Below, piece by piece: positions 48,541 to 59,168 of a stretch of 64,000 nucleotides of DNA. The stretch is from Cryptomeria japonica. Lineage: Eukaryota > Streptophyta > Pinopsida > Cupressales > Cupressaceae. The position numbers were made by a program, and so were the translations under genes. The stretch's first letter is position 1. The number at the start of each line of letters is the position of its first letter. The stretch lies in assembly GCF_030272615.1 (NCBI RefSeq), contig NC_081414.1, positions 48,596,501-48,660,500 on the forward strand, written 5' to 3'. The notes beneath the pieces were generated by a model. It did no database searches. It saw nothing but the letters and a program-made list of their open reading frames with translations, and had not been told where the DNA came from.

Positions 48541-48998
48541 TGTTAGTATCAAACAGAGAGTGACCACAAGGTTTTAGAGTAGGTGGACACCATCTTAGGA
48601 TGTCAAAGTAGATAGTTGATATGTGGGTCTTTACCCTCCCAACCACTCAACATATACCACCATGGGTCTTTACCCTCCCAAACATACAAAGGTCAAAGGA
48701 AGATTCACTGCTGCAACACTCACTTTTTGTGACAGTCTCAATCACTTAGGATAGTCACTCCTTTCGTGGCCATTCTTCTTCACACAACACTCTCTAACAT
48801 TAATTATGATGATAGTGTACCTCCTTAAACCTTCCACCAACACCTAACTCAATACCAAACTCTTTCCCAATCTCGCTAATGGACTAATTAACTCAACTCA
48901 CTGTGAAATTGTGACGGTCAATGCAAGGTTTAGGACAATAGTAATTAGGATCTTCTAATTATTGTGGGGCCTAGCCAACATAGGGTTATATGAGACAT
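48473..48998 (+). repeat. Direct repeat pair of about 52 bp, 473 bp apart
   Basis: The phrase beginning GTAATTAGGATCTTCTAATT and running through GTGGGGCCTAGCCAACATAG to ATATGAGA occurs at about 48470-48524 and again at about 48943-48997 with one mismatch. The sequence between includes a small duplication of GGGTCTTTACCCTCCCAA (about 48625 and 48664). Confidence 0.75.
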
Positions 48999-49547
48999 GG
49001 GTAAGTTCAATAGTGATGTGTATTAGATTGTCATCAAAGTTTCCTATTAGTGTTACTTTGTATCAGCATTAACCACTTATTGTCATGGGAATCAACTAAT
49101 AGAAAACATAGATATTTATCATCAACCTCCTTTTTTTCACCAAAGGGATAAAAATTTATCAAACACAATGAGAATTACAAAGCAAGAAAGTAGATACATA
49201 ACCTAATCTAATCTCCATTTGCATAACCTAAGAAGGTAGATACAACTAAATAATCTTGAAAGAATTGCATATGAAGGACACTATTAGAAAAGAACTTATG
49301 TACCATGCTAGTCTATGTAGCTACTACTAATTATTGCATAGAAATAGATACATGTGTTAGAATGTGTTGAAATAGTAGCTAGCTTGAATAGGACAAACCC
49401 TATAAATGTAACTTGTAATTTAAATATACCTTGAAGTGTGCAATATGGAAGGTTTGTATTCTTAATCTCCTACCCATTTCTTAATTTAAAAGATGATATC
49501 TTTATTAAATATCTCGTCGATTAAATATCTTTATTAACTTGATTTCT

Positions 49548-49985
49548 CCTTCAATTCTTGATGAATGCTTGATTTCCTGTTCACTTGGAATTGAATTGAT
49601 TTTATAATTAAGAGATCACTTGAATTGTAGGTAAACCCCTTCAAATGATAGGGTAGGCTTCCTTTTATACCTAATATATGTCTTGAAAGCATTTTATCCT
49701 GATGGGTTTAAATTAAAGTACTTTCTCTTCTATCTGGTATTGATGGAGCAGAGGTTGCATTGCATCGTCTTAGGATACATATTTCTGCAGATACAACACA
49801 AGTTAAATGTATCCTAGGTTGATGCAAAGCAACCTTTGCTCCAGAGATCACCAGAAAATAGAGAAAGAAATTTAATTTAATGCCATTGGGATAAAAGTCT
49901 TTAATCAGGACAGATAAATGGTATGCAACTGTATTTATTTGGAATGCATTACCCAAACATGGCAATCGATCAGTCACCTTTGAAA
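49548..49985. pseudogene. DRM methyltransferase fragment folded as an inverted repeat (copy A)
   Basis: On the minus strand from 49985 leftward the frame reads DRLPCLGNAFQINTVAYHLS, then FYPNGIKLNFF, then VALHQPRIHLTCVVSAEI. This corresponds to the DRM catalytic domain (motif LGNSFQVDTVAYHLSVL, then motif I with SGIGGAEVALHR, then VVSVEIS). The left part, 49690-49780 on the plus strand, is an inverted copy of 49807-49897 (about 80% identical). It encodes the same FYPDG...LSLLSGIDGAEVALHRL on the opposite strand. The loop is 26 bp. The flank 49548-49689 is shared with copy B. Confidence 0.75.
49690..49897. repeat. Inverted repeat in DRM copy A (arms 49690-49780 / 49807-49897)
   Basis: The left arm begins CATTTTATCCTGATGGG and ends TAGGATACAT; the right arm begins ATGTATCCTAGG and ends GGGATAAAAG. 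Arms of about 91 bp with a 26-bp spacer would fold into a hairpin in RNA. Confidence 0.85.
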
Positions 49986-50675
49986 AGAAAGTGGTATGAT
50001 GAAATATTTAGGCATAAAATAGATGAAATGCACTCCATACTACTGCTGCACAATATTTTGGTCGATGATATTTTTAAAATAGTAAAGGAAGGTGTATGGA
50101 ACACCCAAATTCTTATCATTATAAACAATGAATATTTTAAGATCCTTTTATGATGTGTAAGTTGAGAATATTTTATGAAAGGTCCCTAAATGAATACACT
50201 TAAACTGATTTTAGCAATGACTATCGGATGTAGACAAAATGAATGCTTTTTGGATTAGGATGGTACACAGAATCTACTATCAAAAGGTTGCTTTGGAAAG
50301 TATATGATTCAAAATTAAGGAAATGCAATTATTTGCAAGTTTTAACCTTCTTAGATGCAAAATCCCTTATTTAGCCTCTCACAAACCCTTAAAAGTAGGG
50401 TTTCTCATATACCCCTCTTCCAAACACTATACCATCCAAATGATGATGGATTCACCTTTCATTTGAAATGTCTAAACATGGTTAATCATAAAATGTGCCC
50501 CTCCTTAAGGCGGATTTGCTACTTCTGCTCCTTAGCAAGCAATTTCTTCACTCTTACATTCGCCATAATGGACCTTAAGACATAATAATTGATTGGCTCT
50601 TCACTCCTAAGACCTTCAAAAGTCTTCAATGGCTTCATTGAGTCCTTTGGTCTTCCAAATGCATCTACACCAACT

Positions 50676-51040
50676 TGAATTCTCCTTCAATGCTTGATTG
50701 CTTGTTCACTTGGAATTGAATTGACTTTATAATTAAGAGATCACTTGAATTGTAGGTAGACCCCTTCAAATGATAGGGTAGGCTTCCTTTTATACCTAAT
50801 AGATGTCTTGAAAGCATTTTATCCCGATGGCATTAAATTAAAGTACTTTTTCTTCTATCTGGTATTGGTGGAGAAAAGGTTGCATTGTATCGACCTATGA
50901 TACATATTTCTGCACATACAACACAAGTTAAATGTATCCCAGGTTGATGCAAAGCAACCTCTGCTCCAAAGATCACCAGAAAATAGAGAAATAAATTTAA
51001 TTTAATGCCATCAGGATAAAAGGATTTCAGGATAGATAAA
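50676..51040. pseudogene. DRM methyltransferase fragment folded as an inverted repeat (copy B)
   Basis: A second copy of the unit at 49548-49910, including the non-DRM flank CTTGGAATTGAATTGACTTT and the whole inverted repeat. It ends shortly after the right arm (AGATAAA, about 51038), whereas copy A continues into more DRM sequence. Confidence 0.75.
50815..51022. repeat. Inverted repeat in DRM copy B (arms 50815-50905 / 50932-51022)
   Basis: Same structure as in copy A: left arm CATTTTATCCCGATGG...GATACAT, right arm ATGTATCCCAGG...CAGGATAAAAG, spacer 26 bp. Arm lengths and spacing are identical to copy A. Confidence 0.85.
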
Positions 51041-51940
51041 ATTTGAGTTTGATTGTCATCATTTACTTTGCCAAATTCTTCACACGTAACTCCTGAATCA
51101 ATTTCCTACTCACAAGAATTTTATTAAGTCTCAAATATAGGGAAACAAAAGGCTTCAAATAGAAAACTTGTACATGCAACTAAATCCATTGACTAATCGA
51201 AAGAACAAAATTAAGAAATGGTTTGATCATCTGAGAGATGTTGTAGACTTGCAACTCACCAGCTACTTAGTTTTTGCGGGTAAGAATTTTTTTTGTTTTG
51301 GTTATGGTTGTGGTGTTTGTAGGGAGACATTTATAAATTTATATCTATTTTCACTATTTAATGGTTTATGGGTTTGTAATGGTAATTTAATGTTCTTTCA
51401 TATTTTTGTATATATTCTTTATAATAGCCTATTATATTGATTTGTTCTATTATAGATAATGGTGTGGGTCAGACGACTTTGTCGTCGGTGCATGAAAGCA
51501 TTGAACGAGTTCTACTTTTAAAAATTACATGAAACATTTTTAATTTATTTGATTAAGTGTTATTTGCAAAAAATGATTATCAATGATGTTTCTTTCTCCA
51601 AGAATTGTCTAGGATCTTTCCATCAGATAATATGTAACATTGAATGACTAATTCTTTTCATTACAAATGCTTATTTTATTTAATTATTATTTGAGCGTGA
51701 ATTAAAATTTATATCTATATGGAAGTAGAACATACAACCTAAAGAGTCATGTGCAAGAAAAATTCGTAAAAGAAAGCAAGCAGGCATTATCTTGAATGAC
51801 ATGGAAACAAGCTCATCAGCTGCCTAGAAGAGAGGAATTGGAGAAAAGAAGAGGAAAGTGTTTAAGGGTGATAAATAGGTAGAGAGTATGCAATACAAAC
51901 AAACAATGTCTGGAGTGTGTGATGTGACGTCTCTAATTTA
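51041..51940 (+). other. Region upstream of the DRM fragment; possible exon remnants
   Basis: An open stretch at 51168-51280 ends at a good donor-like GCGGGTAAGAA (about 51277). After a T-rich intron-like stretch, TTCTATTATAG (about 51447-51457) is followed by an open NGVGQTTLSSVHESIERVLL. This could be a spliced gene remnant. I do not recognise a domain and cannot tie it to DRM. Confidence 0.25.
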
Positions 51941-52676
51941 TGTCCAGAGGGACTAACTAGTTTTGGAGTTCCTGCGAAACCTATTGGGCCACGCTTGGAG
52001 GAAATCAATGTGTTCATGCAAGGAGCACCTTTTTTCTATTATGAGAATGATACTTTTTCACCGAAGGATATTTGGAAGTCAATATCCAAAAATTTCTATA
52101 GTGTGGAACCAGACTTGGCGGACTCGAAGTAATTTTCAGCTTTTAGAAGACCAAGAGGTTATGTACACAATCTCCCAATAGAAGGGAGATTTCAAGCATT
52201 ACCTCTCCCCCCCATGACTATTCAGGAAGCACTTCCTCAGACAAAGGAGTATTGGCCTCCATGGAATCAAAGAAAAAAATTGAAGCATAGACTCTAGACG
52301 ATGTGGTGGTGTCCTTCGTGAAGAACTCTGCACTATAATTGAAAATTCACGAGGGAAACTGCAAGATAGTGAAGAGAAATACAATCTTGAAAAGTGGGAA
52401 GAATGGATCTTGGTTTGGGTAAGGCCAAGTTAGGTGGCTCCTCTAGAGTTTGACAAGATAGAAATCATATTAGGATTTGAAAAAGATCACACTCGTGGAA
52501 CTTCGTGTGCGACTGATCGATTTCGGTGTTTGGGTAATGAATTCCAAATAGATACAGTTGCATACCATTTATCTGTCTTGATTAAAGCCTTTTATCCTGA
52601 TGGCATTAAATTAAAGTACTTTCTCTTCTATCTGGTATTGGTGGAGAAGAGGTTGCTTTGCATCGACCTGACCTGC
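51941..52676 (+). pseudogene. DRM-type cytosine-5 DNA methyltransferase pseudogene (copy C)
   Basis: Plus-strand frames match the DRM (domains rearranged methyltransferase) family, the plant de novo methylases of RNA-directed DNA methylation. Order seen: FFYYENDTFSPKDIWKSISK, then RPRGYVHNLPIEGRFQALPL, then EALPQTKEYWPPWNQRKK. After a frameshift near 52290 come EEWILVWV, VAPLEFDKIEIILGFEKDHT, RCLGNEFQIDTVAYHLSVLI and, after another 1-bp shift, LSLLSGIGGEEVALHRP (motif I). The order is as in DRM2, with motif I after the C-terminal motifs. Stops near 52128, 52294 and 52432 and truncation at motif I make it inactive. No intron is visible across 735 bp. Confidence 0.85.
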
Positions 52677-52836
52677 CTTGCTTAGGCCCAAATGTACTAG
52701 TGTAGTTGGGATTTTTTGCTTTAGATCCTACATTGTCTACTTTTGTTGCTCTTGGAGTTGGATCCAGTGGCTCCATGGCTAGTGTTAGTTGGATCCCTAT
52801 GGATTTTCATTTGACCTCAGCCAAGTTTTGATCCCT

Positions 52837-54438
52837 TGATGTAGAGTGAGTTGTCTCTCATCGGTTTATGCTACCTTATCTAGGTATCTCCTCCAAGATA
52901 CACAAGAACCATCCAATGATTCTACACCTCACACCCTCTAAGGGTCTATAAGACTTACCCTCTCTGACCTTCCCAAGGTCCTTAGGCTAGGATACACACT
53001 TGTTGTTTTGTGAGTTCCATTTTCTTGGTTAGGAGACCTTGTTTTCCCACTCCCTTTCACACTCAACTAGAGAGTTCAACCCCTCTACCACAAGATCTTC
53101 ATTCCCCACACTACACACATTAGGATGGATTATTTTGGAAGGATTCCCAACCCTATTCCTTACTCAATATATTTGACACTTATCGGTTTGGTGTTTAACA
53201 AACAAATTGAACTTTTAGGCCTAACCAAAGACCTAATTCCAGTAGCCCTGTCAGCAGGGTATTATGCATTTATCTACTAAACTTCCTTAACAACACTATG
53301 AACTCTTTTAAATTCCAGACACCTTTTTGGGTTTTAAATACAATATCTTAAAACCAGAGGTGGGTTTTGTCATTAACATATCTAACCCTTACCAGTTAAT
53401 TAGGCCTAATTGCCCCTTTCTAGGCCTAAAAAGTAGGGATTGGTCAAAACTCCTTCACCGGTCTGATTGCCTTTGTGAACTAATGTTGATTTTATGTCTG
53501 TACTTCCATATACAATTCCAAACCAATCATACTTCACCTGCACCCACCAGATTCACCCAATTAGGGCATGTTATCCATGATTCCTAATGTTTGCCAACTC
53601 AATGTGCCAAGCTTAGGGTATGGTGGAAAATATTTGATTTCGCTTCCCTTGTCTCAAAAACAAAAAGAAAACATAGAATACAATGCAACCTAACATTCCA
53701 CAAGGTTTGAGAGTGGAAATCCATCATGGAACGTTAGGTTGGAGCCATTTGCTCTCAAAACCCTTGTTTTTTAGGGCTCTTGGACCCGCCTGCAACAAGA
53801 TGAAGTTTATTCACAAAATACAACACTTAAAGACTCCAAATCAAAAACAAAAAGAAGGTAAGGCACCACTCTAACAATCCATAACCCTATCTTGGATGTG
53901 TCAATCCATACAGGCTATATAAATTGTAAAGAACAACTAAAACTCGATAGAACACACCCAATCGGAAACCAAAACTTGTCTATTTTCTTTCAAATCTTCA
54001 ACAACCTTCAACAAGCGATTATCATCGACCTTTCCAATTCTTATATTGGCCTTGGAGTAGTTACACACACTCATAACCAACTGTGACAACCAACTAACCA
54101 TCGGTGTATGAAAATGTTGCAAAGTTGCTAAGAGCAACTTTTGCAATTTGCTGCATAGGTGAACAACTTTGCTCAAACCCAAACTTGGTCAGACCTTAAC
54201 AAACTCAAAACAACATCAACCAACCTACATTAACCCAAAAACAACTTATCCTATTAAGTTCTCTACCTGGCACCCTTAAGAGCTCACAAGCCAACATTGG
54301 TCAAACAAAGACTCTTAGGGCCCTTACAATCATTTGAGCACACACTTAATGGCCTCTTGGTCTTATTATAAAACTAGAAACATGATTCCAACATCCTGGA
54401 AATAAAGTTACCAAAATTTGCCAAGGGCCCCTGTACCA
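52837..54438 (-). repeat. 3' LTR (left copy) of the chromovirus
   Basis: 1602 bp, plus strand TGATGTAGAGTGAGTTG...CCCCTGTACCA, preceded by TSD TCCCT (52832-52836). It pairs with 59169-60794; in the first 360 bp they differ at roughly 8% of sites by eye. Confidence 0.9.
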
Positions 54439-54499
54439 TACTCCCAGGGTAGGAAGAACTCAAGTCCCTTGAGTGGATAGGGCTTGAACAATGGTTCCA

Positions 54500-54640
54500 T
54501 GCTGTAGTATATCTCCTTCAGACATCCATGTAGCTTTAGAGTCAGTGAGACCTGTCCATTTAACCAAGTAATCTCTATAAACTCTTTTCCTAGTCCTTTT
54601 GACAATCTTGGAATCTAGAATGCATTCCAATGTCACTGAT
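54500..54640 (-). other. Chromodomain at the C-terminus of integrase
   Basis: The frame reads LECILDSKIVKRTRKRVYRD, then YLVKWTGLTDSKATWMSE. The pattern (E-x-I-L-D ... Y-L-V-K-W-x-G-L ... A-T-W) is the chromodomain carried by chromoviruses, which reads histone marks and guides insertion to heterochromatin. An in-frame TAG separates it from integrase (FNVCDLF, then stop, about 54733). Confidence 0.9.
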
Positions 54641-57600
54641 TGGCTTGGGGGTAGGTCTTGTATCCAATCTACCTCTTCAGTAGTAGTAGTAGTAGACTCT
54701 ACTTGGTTTGCAGTTGACTGAGTTCCTTTATACTAGAACAAATCACATACATTAAATATTGGTGATATACCCAAGTGTGGTAGTTCCACCTCATAGGCAT
54801 TGTTGCCAAACTTATGCATTACCTTAAGAGGTCCAATCTTTTTCATGCATAGTTTGCTAGGCTTCCCCTTAGGAAGTCTCTCCTTTCTCAGGTAGGCCAT
54901 AACTAGATCACCTACCTTGTAGTGTACTTCTCTTCTTGTTTTGTTTTCTTGCATCTTGTATTTCCCATTATTCTGTTGCAATGTCTTTTTGACTTGTTCA
55001 TGGATCTCCTTCATATTCTCTGCAAATTTTTCACCTTGAGCACTCCTATTGTCCATGGAACTGAGATATTTGAGTTCTAAGATACCCCTTGGATGACATC
55101 CATATAAAATCTCAAATGGACTCCGACCTGTGCTTCTATTGACAGAGTCATTGTAGGCATACTTTGATTGTCCCAATACTAGATCCCAAACTTGATCATG
55201 TTGTTTGGTGAGACATCTTAGTAAATTACCCAAGGACCTATTAGCTACTTTAATTTGACCATCAGATTATGGATGGTATGCAGATGAAAAAGAAAGGTTA
55301 GTACCAAGTTTCTTCCATGAGGTTCACCAAAAGTGGCTCACAAATTTTGTATCTCTATCACTCACAATGCTAAGTGGCAAACCATGGATCCTTACAATCT
55401 ATTTGAAGAACAACCCTGTTATGTAGGAGGCATCATTAGTGCATTTGCAAGGCACAAAGTGTGCCATCTTTCTGAATCTATCCACTATGACATAGACACT
55501 GTCATATCCTCTTGGAGTTCTAGGTAAACCAAGAACAAAGTCCATACTCACACACTCCCATGGCCTTGTTAGTATGGCTAGAGGCTGATATAAACCTGCA
55601 TTATTGGAGGTACCCTTAGCCCTTTGACGAATAGCACATTTCTCCACAAATATTCTAACAACTAACTGTAGTTTAGGCCAATGGTAGAACCCGCCAACCT
55701 ACTCTAAGGTCTTGTCAAGACCAAAATGTCCACTTAGATTGCCTTGATGCTTCTCCTTGATGATATTGTCTCTCATAGAGAATTGTGGTATGCAAAGTAG
55801 GTTTCCTTTAAACAATAAGCCTTCCCGCAACATAAAATTAGAATAGGCAACATGACAAGCATTAGCAAACTCTGAGCAAACATCATATGCTTCACCAAAA
55901 TATTTGTCACCTTGGTATAGATCTTTGAGGTTATTTAACCCCACTCTTTGTAGTTGTACTTCTTGAATGCTTAGTACCCTTCTACTTAAGGCATCTGCTA
56001 CCTTATTGGTGACTCCTTTATCATGCTTGATGGAAAAGGTATATCCCTGCAAATACTCAACCCACTTGAGGTGTCTTTGATTCAATTTCTCCTGCCCATT
56101 CAAAAAACTAAGTGCATGATTATCAGTGTAGACTATGAACTCTTTAGGTAACAAATAATGCCGCCACTTCTTGAGTGCTTGCACCATGGCATATAATTCT
56201 AGATCATAGGTAGAATACTTTTGTTTTGCATCATTGAGCTTCTCAGAGAAAAATGCAACCGGGTTACCTTCTTGGCTCAAAATGACCCCTATAGCCAACT
56301 TGCTGGCATCACACTCCACAATGAAGAGATGATTGAAATCAGGGAGCCTAAGGTAAGGGAGTTCTGCTACCTTTTGTTTTAACAACTCAAACTGAAATTT
56401 TATTCCACCTTTGATGGTGTTCAAGATAGGTGCACACACATGGCTAAAACCTCTAATGAATTTCCTATAGAAAGAATCCAAACCATGGAAACTTCTTACA
56501 TCTCCTATTGACTTAGGAGTAGGACAATTCACTATTGCTTCCACTTTTGGTGGATTCATTTTTAAACAACCTTGAGAAACTACAAAACCAAGATACACCG
56601 ATTCATTTTTTAAAAACTCACATTTATCCAAGTTGATCATCAACTTTTCTTGATGTAGCTTCCTCAAAACTTGATTCAAATGTTTGATATGCTCCTCCTT
56701 TGACCTACTAAAAATCAGAATGTCATCAAGATAAAACTTACCAGTGAACTTTGCAAGAACCTCATTCATGAGTCTCATGAAGGTGCTAGGTGCATTTGTG
56801 AGCCCAAAGGGAATCACCAACCATTCATATATCCCCTCATTTGTTTTAAAGGTTGTCTTCCATTCATCACCAGGTCTGATCCTAATTTGATGATAGCATG
56901 ATTTCAAATCCACCTTAGAAAAGTAGCAAGCTCCACCTAGGTAGTCCATTAGATCCTCAATCCTTGGTATTGGAAACCAGTATCTAATTGTGATTTTGTT
57001 GATGGCCCTTGAATCAATTCACATCCTCCACTTGTCATCTTTCTTAGGTGCCAAAACTGTAGGCACTACACATGGAGTTAAACTCTTCTTTATCAACCCC
57101 TTATCTAGCAATTCCTACACTTGCTTTGCTATTTCCTCATTTTGAGTAGGTGTCATTTTGTAAGCAGATTTGTTTGGCAAAGTGGAACTAGGTATGAGGT
57201 CTATTTGATGGTTAACATCTCTCATAGGGGGTAAGACATCTGGTATCTCATTGACAACTATGTCTTTGTACAGGTCTAGTAAGGTCTGCACCTCTTGAGG
57301 TATCACCGATTTGGTTTTAGTCTTTGTCTCTTCTTTGGGTTTCACTATGAGAGCACATCCTTGGTTCCCTCCATGCTTCAACAACTTCAATAATTCCTTC
57401 CCATTGAGCAACTTAAAACTTGATCCAACATGCCTTTCTTCACCTAGATCAATCCAGGGATCCATTTGAAACTTTCTACCCTCCTTGGTGATAACATAGG
57501 AATTCTTCTCCCCATCATGTATGGCTTTGACATCATACTGCCAAGGGCGTCCTAACAATAAGTGACATGCATCCATGGGTAATATGTCATATAGCACACT

Positions 57601-57850
57601 ATCCTTTTAATCTCCTATTTCAAAATCTACCCAAGTTTGCTCATCTACAAACACATGTTGACCCTTACTCAACCAAGATACCTTATAGGGAGTGCTATGT
57701 GGCAAACTTTTCAATTTTAGTTTGTCTACCATCTAAACTGCTACAATATTCTCAGTGGACCCTGAATCCACTATAACTTTACAAATCTTATGATGAGATT
57801 TTGGATGCTTCACTTCCCCTCCCTGCTATACAATATTACCCAACTACTTT
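54641..57850 (-). pseudogene. pol of the chromovirus: protease, RT, RNase H, integrase
   Basis: Protease: CKVIVDSGSTENIVAV (about 57785) and ACHLLLGRPWQYDVKA (about 57565). RT: CVVPTVLAPKKDDKWRM near 57060, VIPFGLTNAPSTFMRLMNEV and YLDDILIFSRSKEEHIKHLN near 56730. RNase H: VECDASKLAIGVILSQ to KVADALSRR (about 56320-55975). Integrase zinc finger reads H...H...CAIRQRAKG, where the second Cys of C-x-x-C is Arg. The core has MDFVLGLP and SDRDTKF, but the catalytic Glu of GQ-x-E-x-x-N is Lys (GQIKVANRSL, about 55225). Several stops interrupt the frame (for example near 57115, 56950, 55697 and 55396). Confidence 0.9.
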
Positions 57851-59130
57851 ATGGATGGATGGGAACAAAGGATGGTAACTATAACGGGGTGTCTGCAAGT
57901 GGTTTTAAAAAGTGTCTTCCTTTGTGTAGGTTCTTTGGACTGTGGTACCTTCAACAAGGTCCTTCTTAGCATCAAGTTCTCTCCATCTAGGACTAGTCCT
58001 GCCTTGCTGATTGGTGAGGTAACACTTTGAAAATCCTCTTCTTGCACCAACTGATTTCTCCTGTCTCCCATGTGAGAGCTTGAAGTCCTTTTAGGACACT
58101 GGCTCATGGTATGCCCCACTTGATGACAATGGTAGCATTTTCCAGTGAAGATTGTGGTTCCTCTTCCCGAATTGCCAAATATGCCTCTATAGTTATTTCT
58201 CCCTCTAGAGTTGCCTCTAAACTATCCTCCTTTGTTAGGATTATCACCACCATTCTCTGATTGATTGCCTTCATAATTCTTGCTGGGGTTATAGCCCCTT
58301 CCAAAGGTGCCTCTTCCTCGGAAACCTCTGTCACCTCTGTCCCTTTGATTATGTTCGCCTTTCCTTTTGATCTTATCTTCTATTCTCAAGGCTAACTAAA
58401 AGCATTTATGGACTGTGTTAGGTGCTATCATGATAATATCATCTTGAATGTTTTGTCTAAGGCCATTTAAGTACCTTTCAACCTTCTCCACTTCTTCCTC
58501 TTTCTTCCTAGCTCTTAGGGTAAATTTTTTGAACTCCTCTGTATAGGTACTCACATCCATTTCTCTTTGTTTCAAATTCTGGAACTTCTTGTGCATCTAC
58601 ACCTCATAATCTATAGGTAGGAATTGAGTTTTAATCCTAATGTTCATTCTCTCCCAAGAGATGATCATCTTTCTCTTGGTTTGTTCTCTTTCTTCTTGCA
58701 TCATGTTCCACCACACTAGGGTTGATCCCTTCAATCTTGATTTGGCCAAATTTACCCTCCTTTCTTCTACAACTTCCTTGTATTCAAAATTATTGTTCAA
58801 GGCTTCTATCCAATCCAATAAATCTTCTTCATTCAGGATTCCATTGTAAATACATAAACATTCTATGTTGTCTTTATTGAGTGACTTGAGGGAATCCAAG
58901 AAGATCTAATGATCTTTGTCCAACTCCTTCTTTTCTGTTATGACTCCTATCACATCTGCATCTTCATCATCAGTTTCATCACCCCATTCAGTGACCTTGC
59001 CCTTGCCCTTCTTGGTTTCTTGCTCTCGGGCTTCACTAAGCATATCTTGGACCAACTTCCTGACGGCCTCTTGGCTCATTGCCTTTGGTGGCATGTTGTT
59101 GGCTTTTGGCTCTACCTTTGGGTTTGACAT
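57851..59130 (-). pseudogene. gag of the chromovirus
   Basis: ATG 59130 (MSNPKVEPKANNMPPKAMSQ) lies just inside the primer site. The gag core (about 58860-58430) reads DLLDWIEALNNNFEYKEVVE, LKGSTLVWWNMMQEER and VSTYTEEFKKFTLRARKKEE. An Arg/Gly-rich stretch (58340-58160) precedes a CCHC knuckle, CYHCHQVGHTMSQC (about 58140-58100). Stops lie near 58906, 58597, 58396 and 57844. Confidence 0.9.
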
Positions 59131-59142
59131 ACACCACTTTGT

Positions 59143-59168
59143 TCAATCAATTAGCTCTGATACTAATC
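59143..59168 (-). other. Primer binding site of the chromovirus (initiator-Met type)
   Basis: On the minus strand the 5' LTR end TTATCA is followed by GA and TTAGTATCAGAGC, one mismatch from the TGGTATCAGAGC complement of plant initiator methionine tRNA. Confidence 0.8.
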
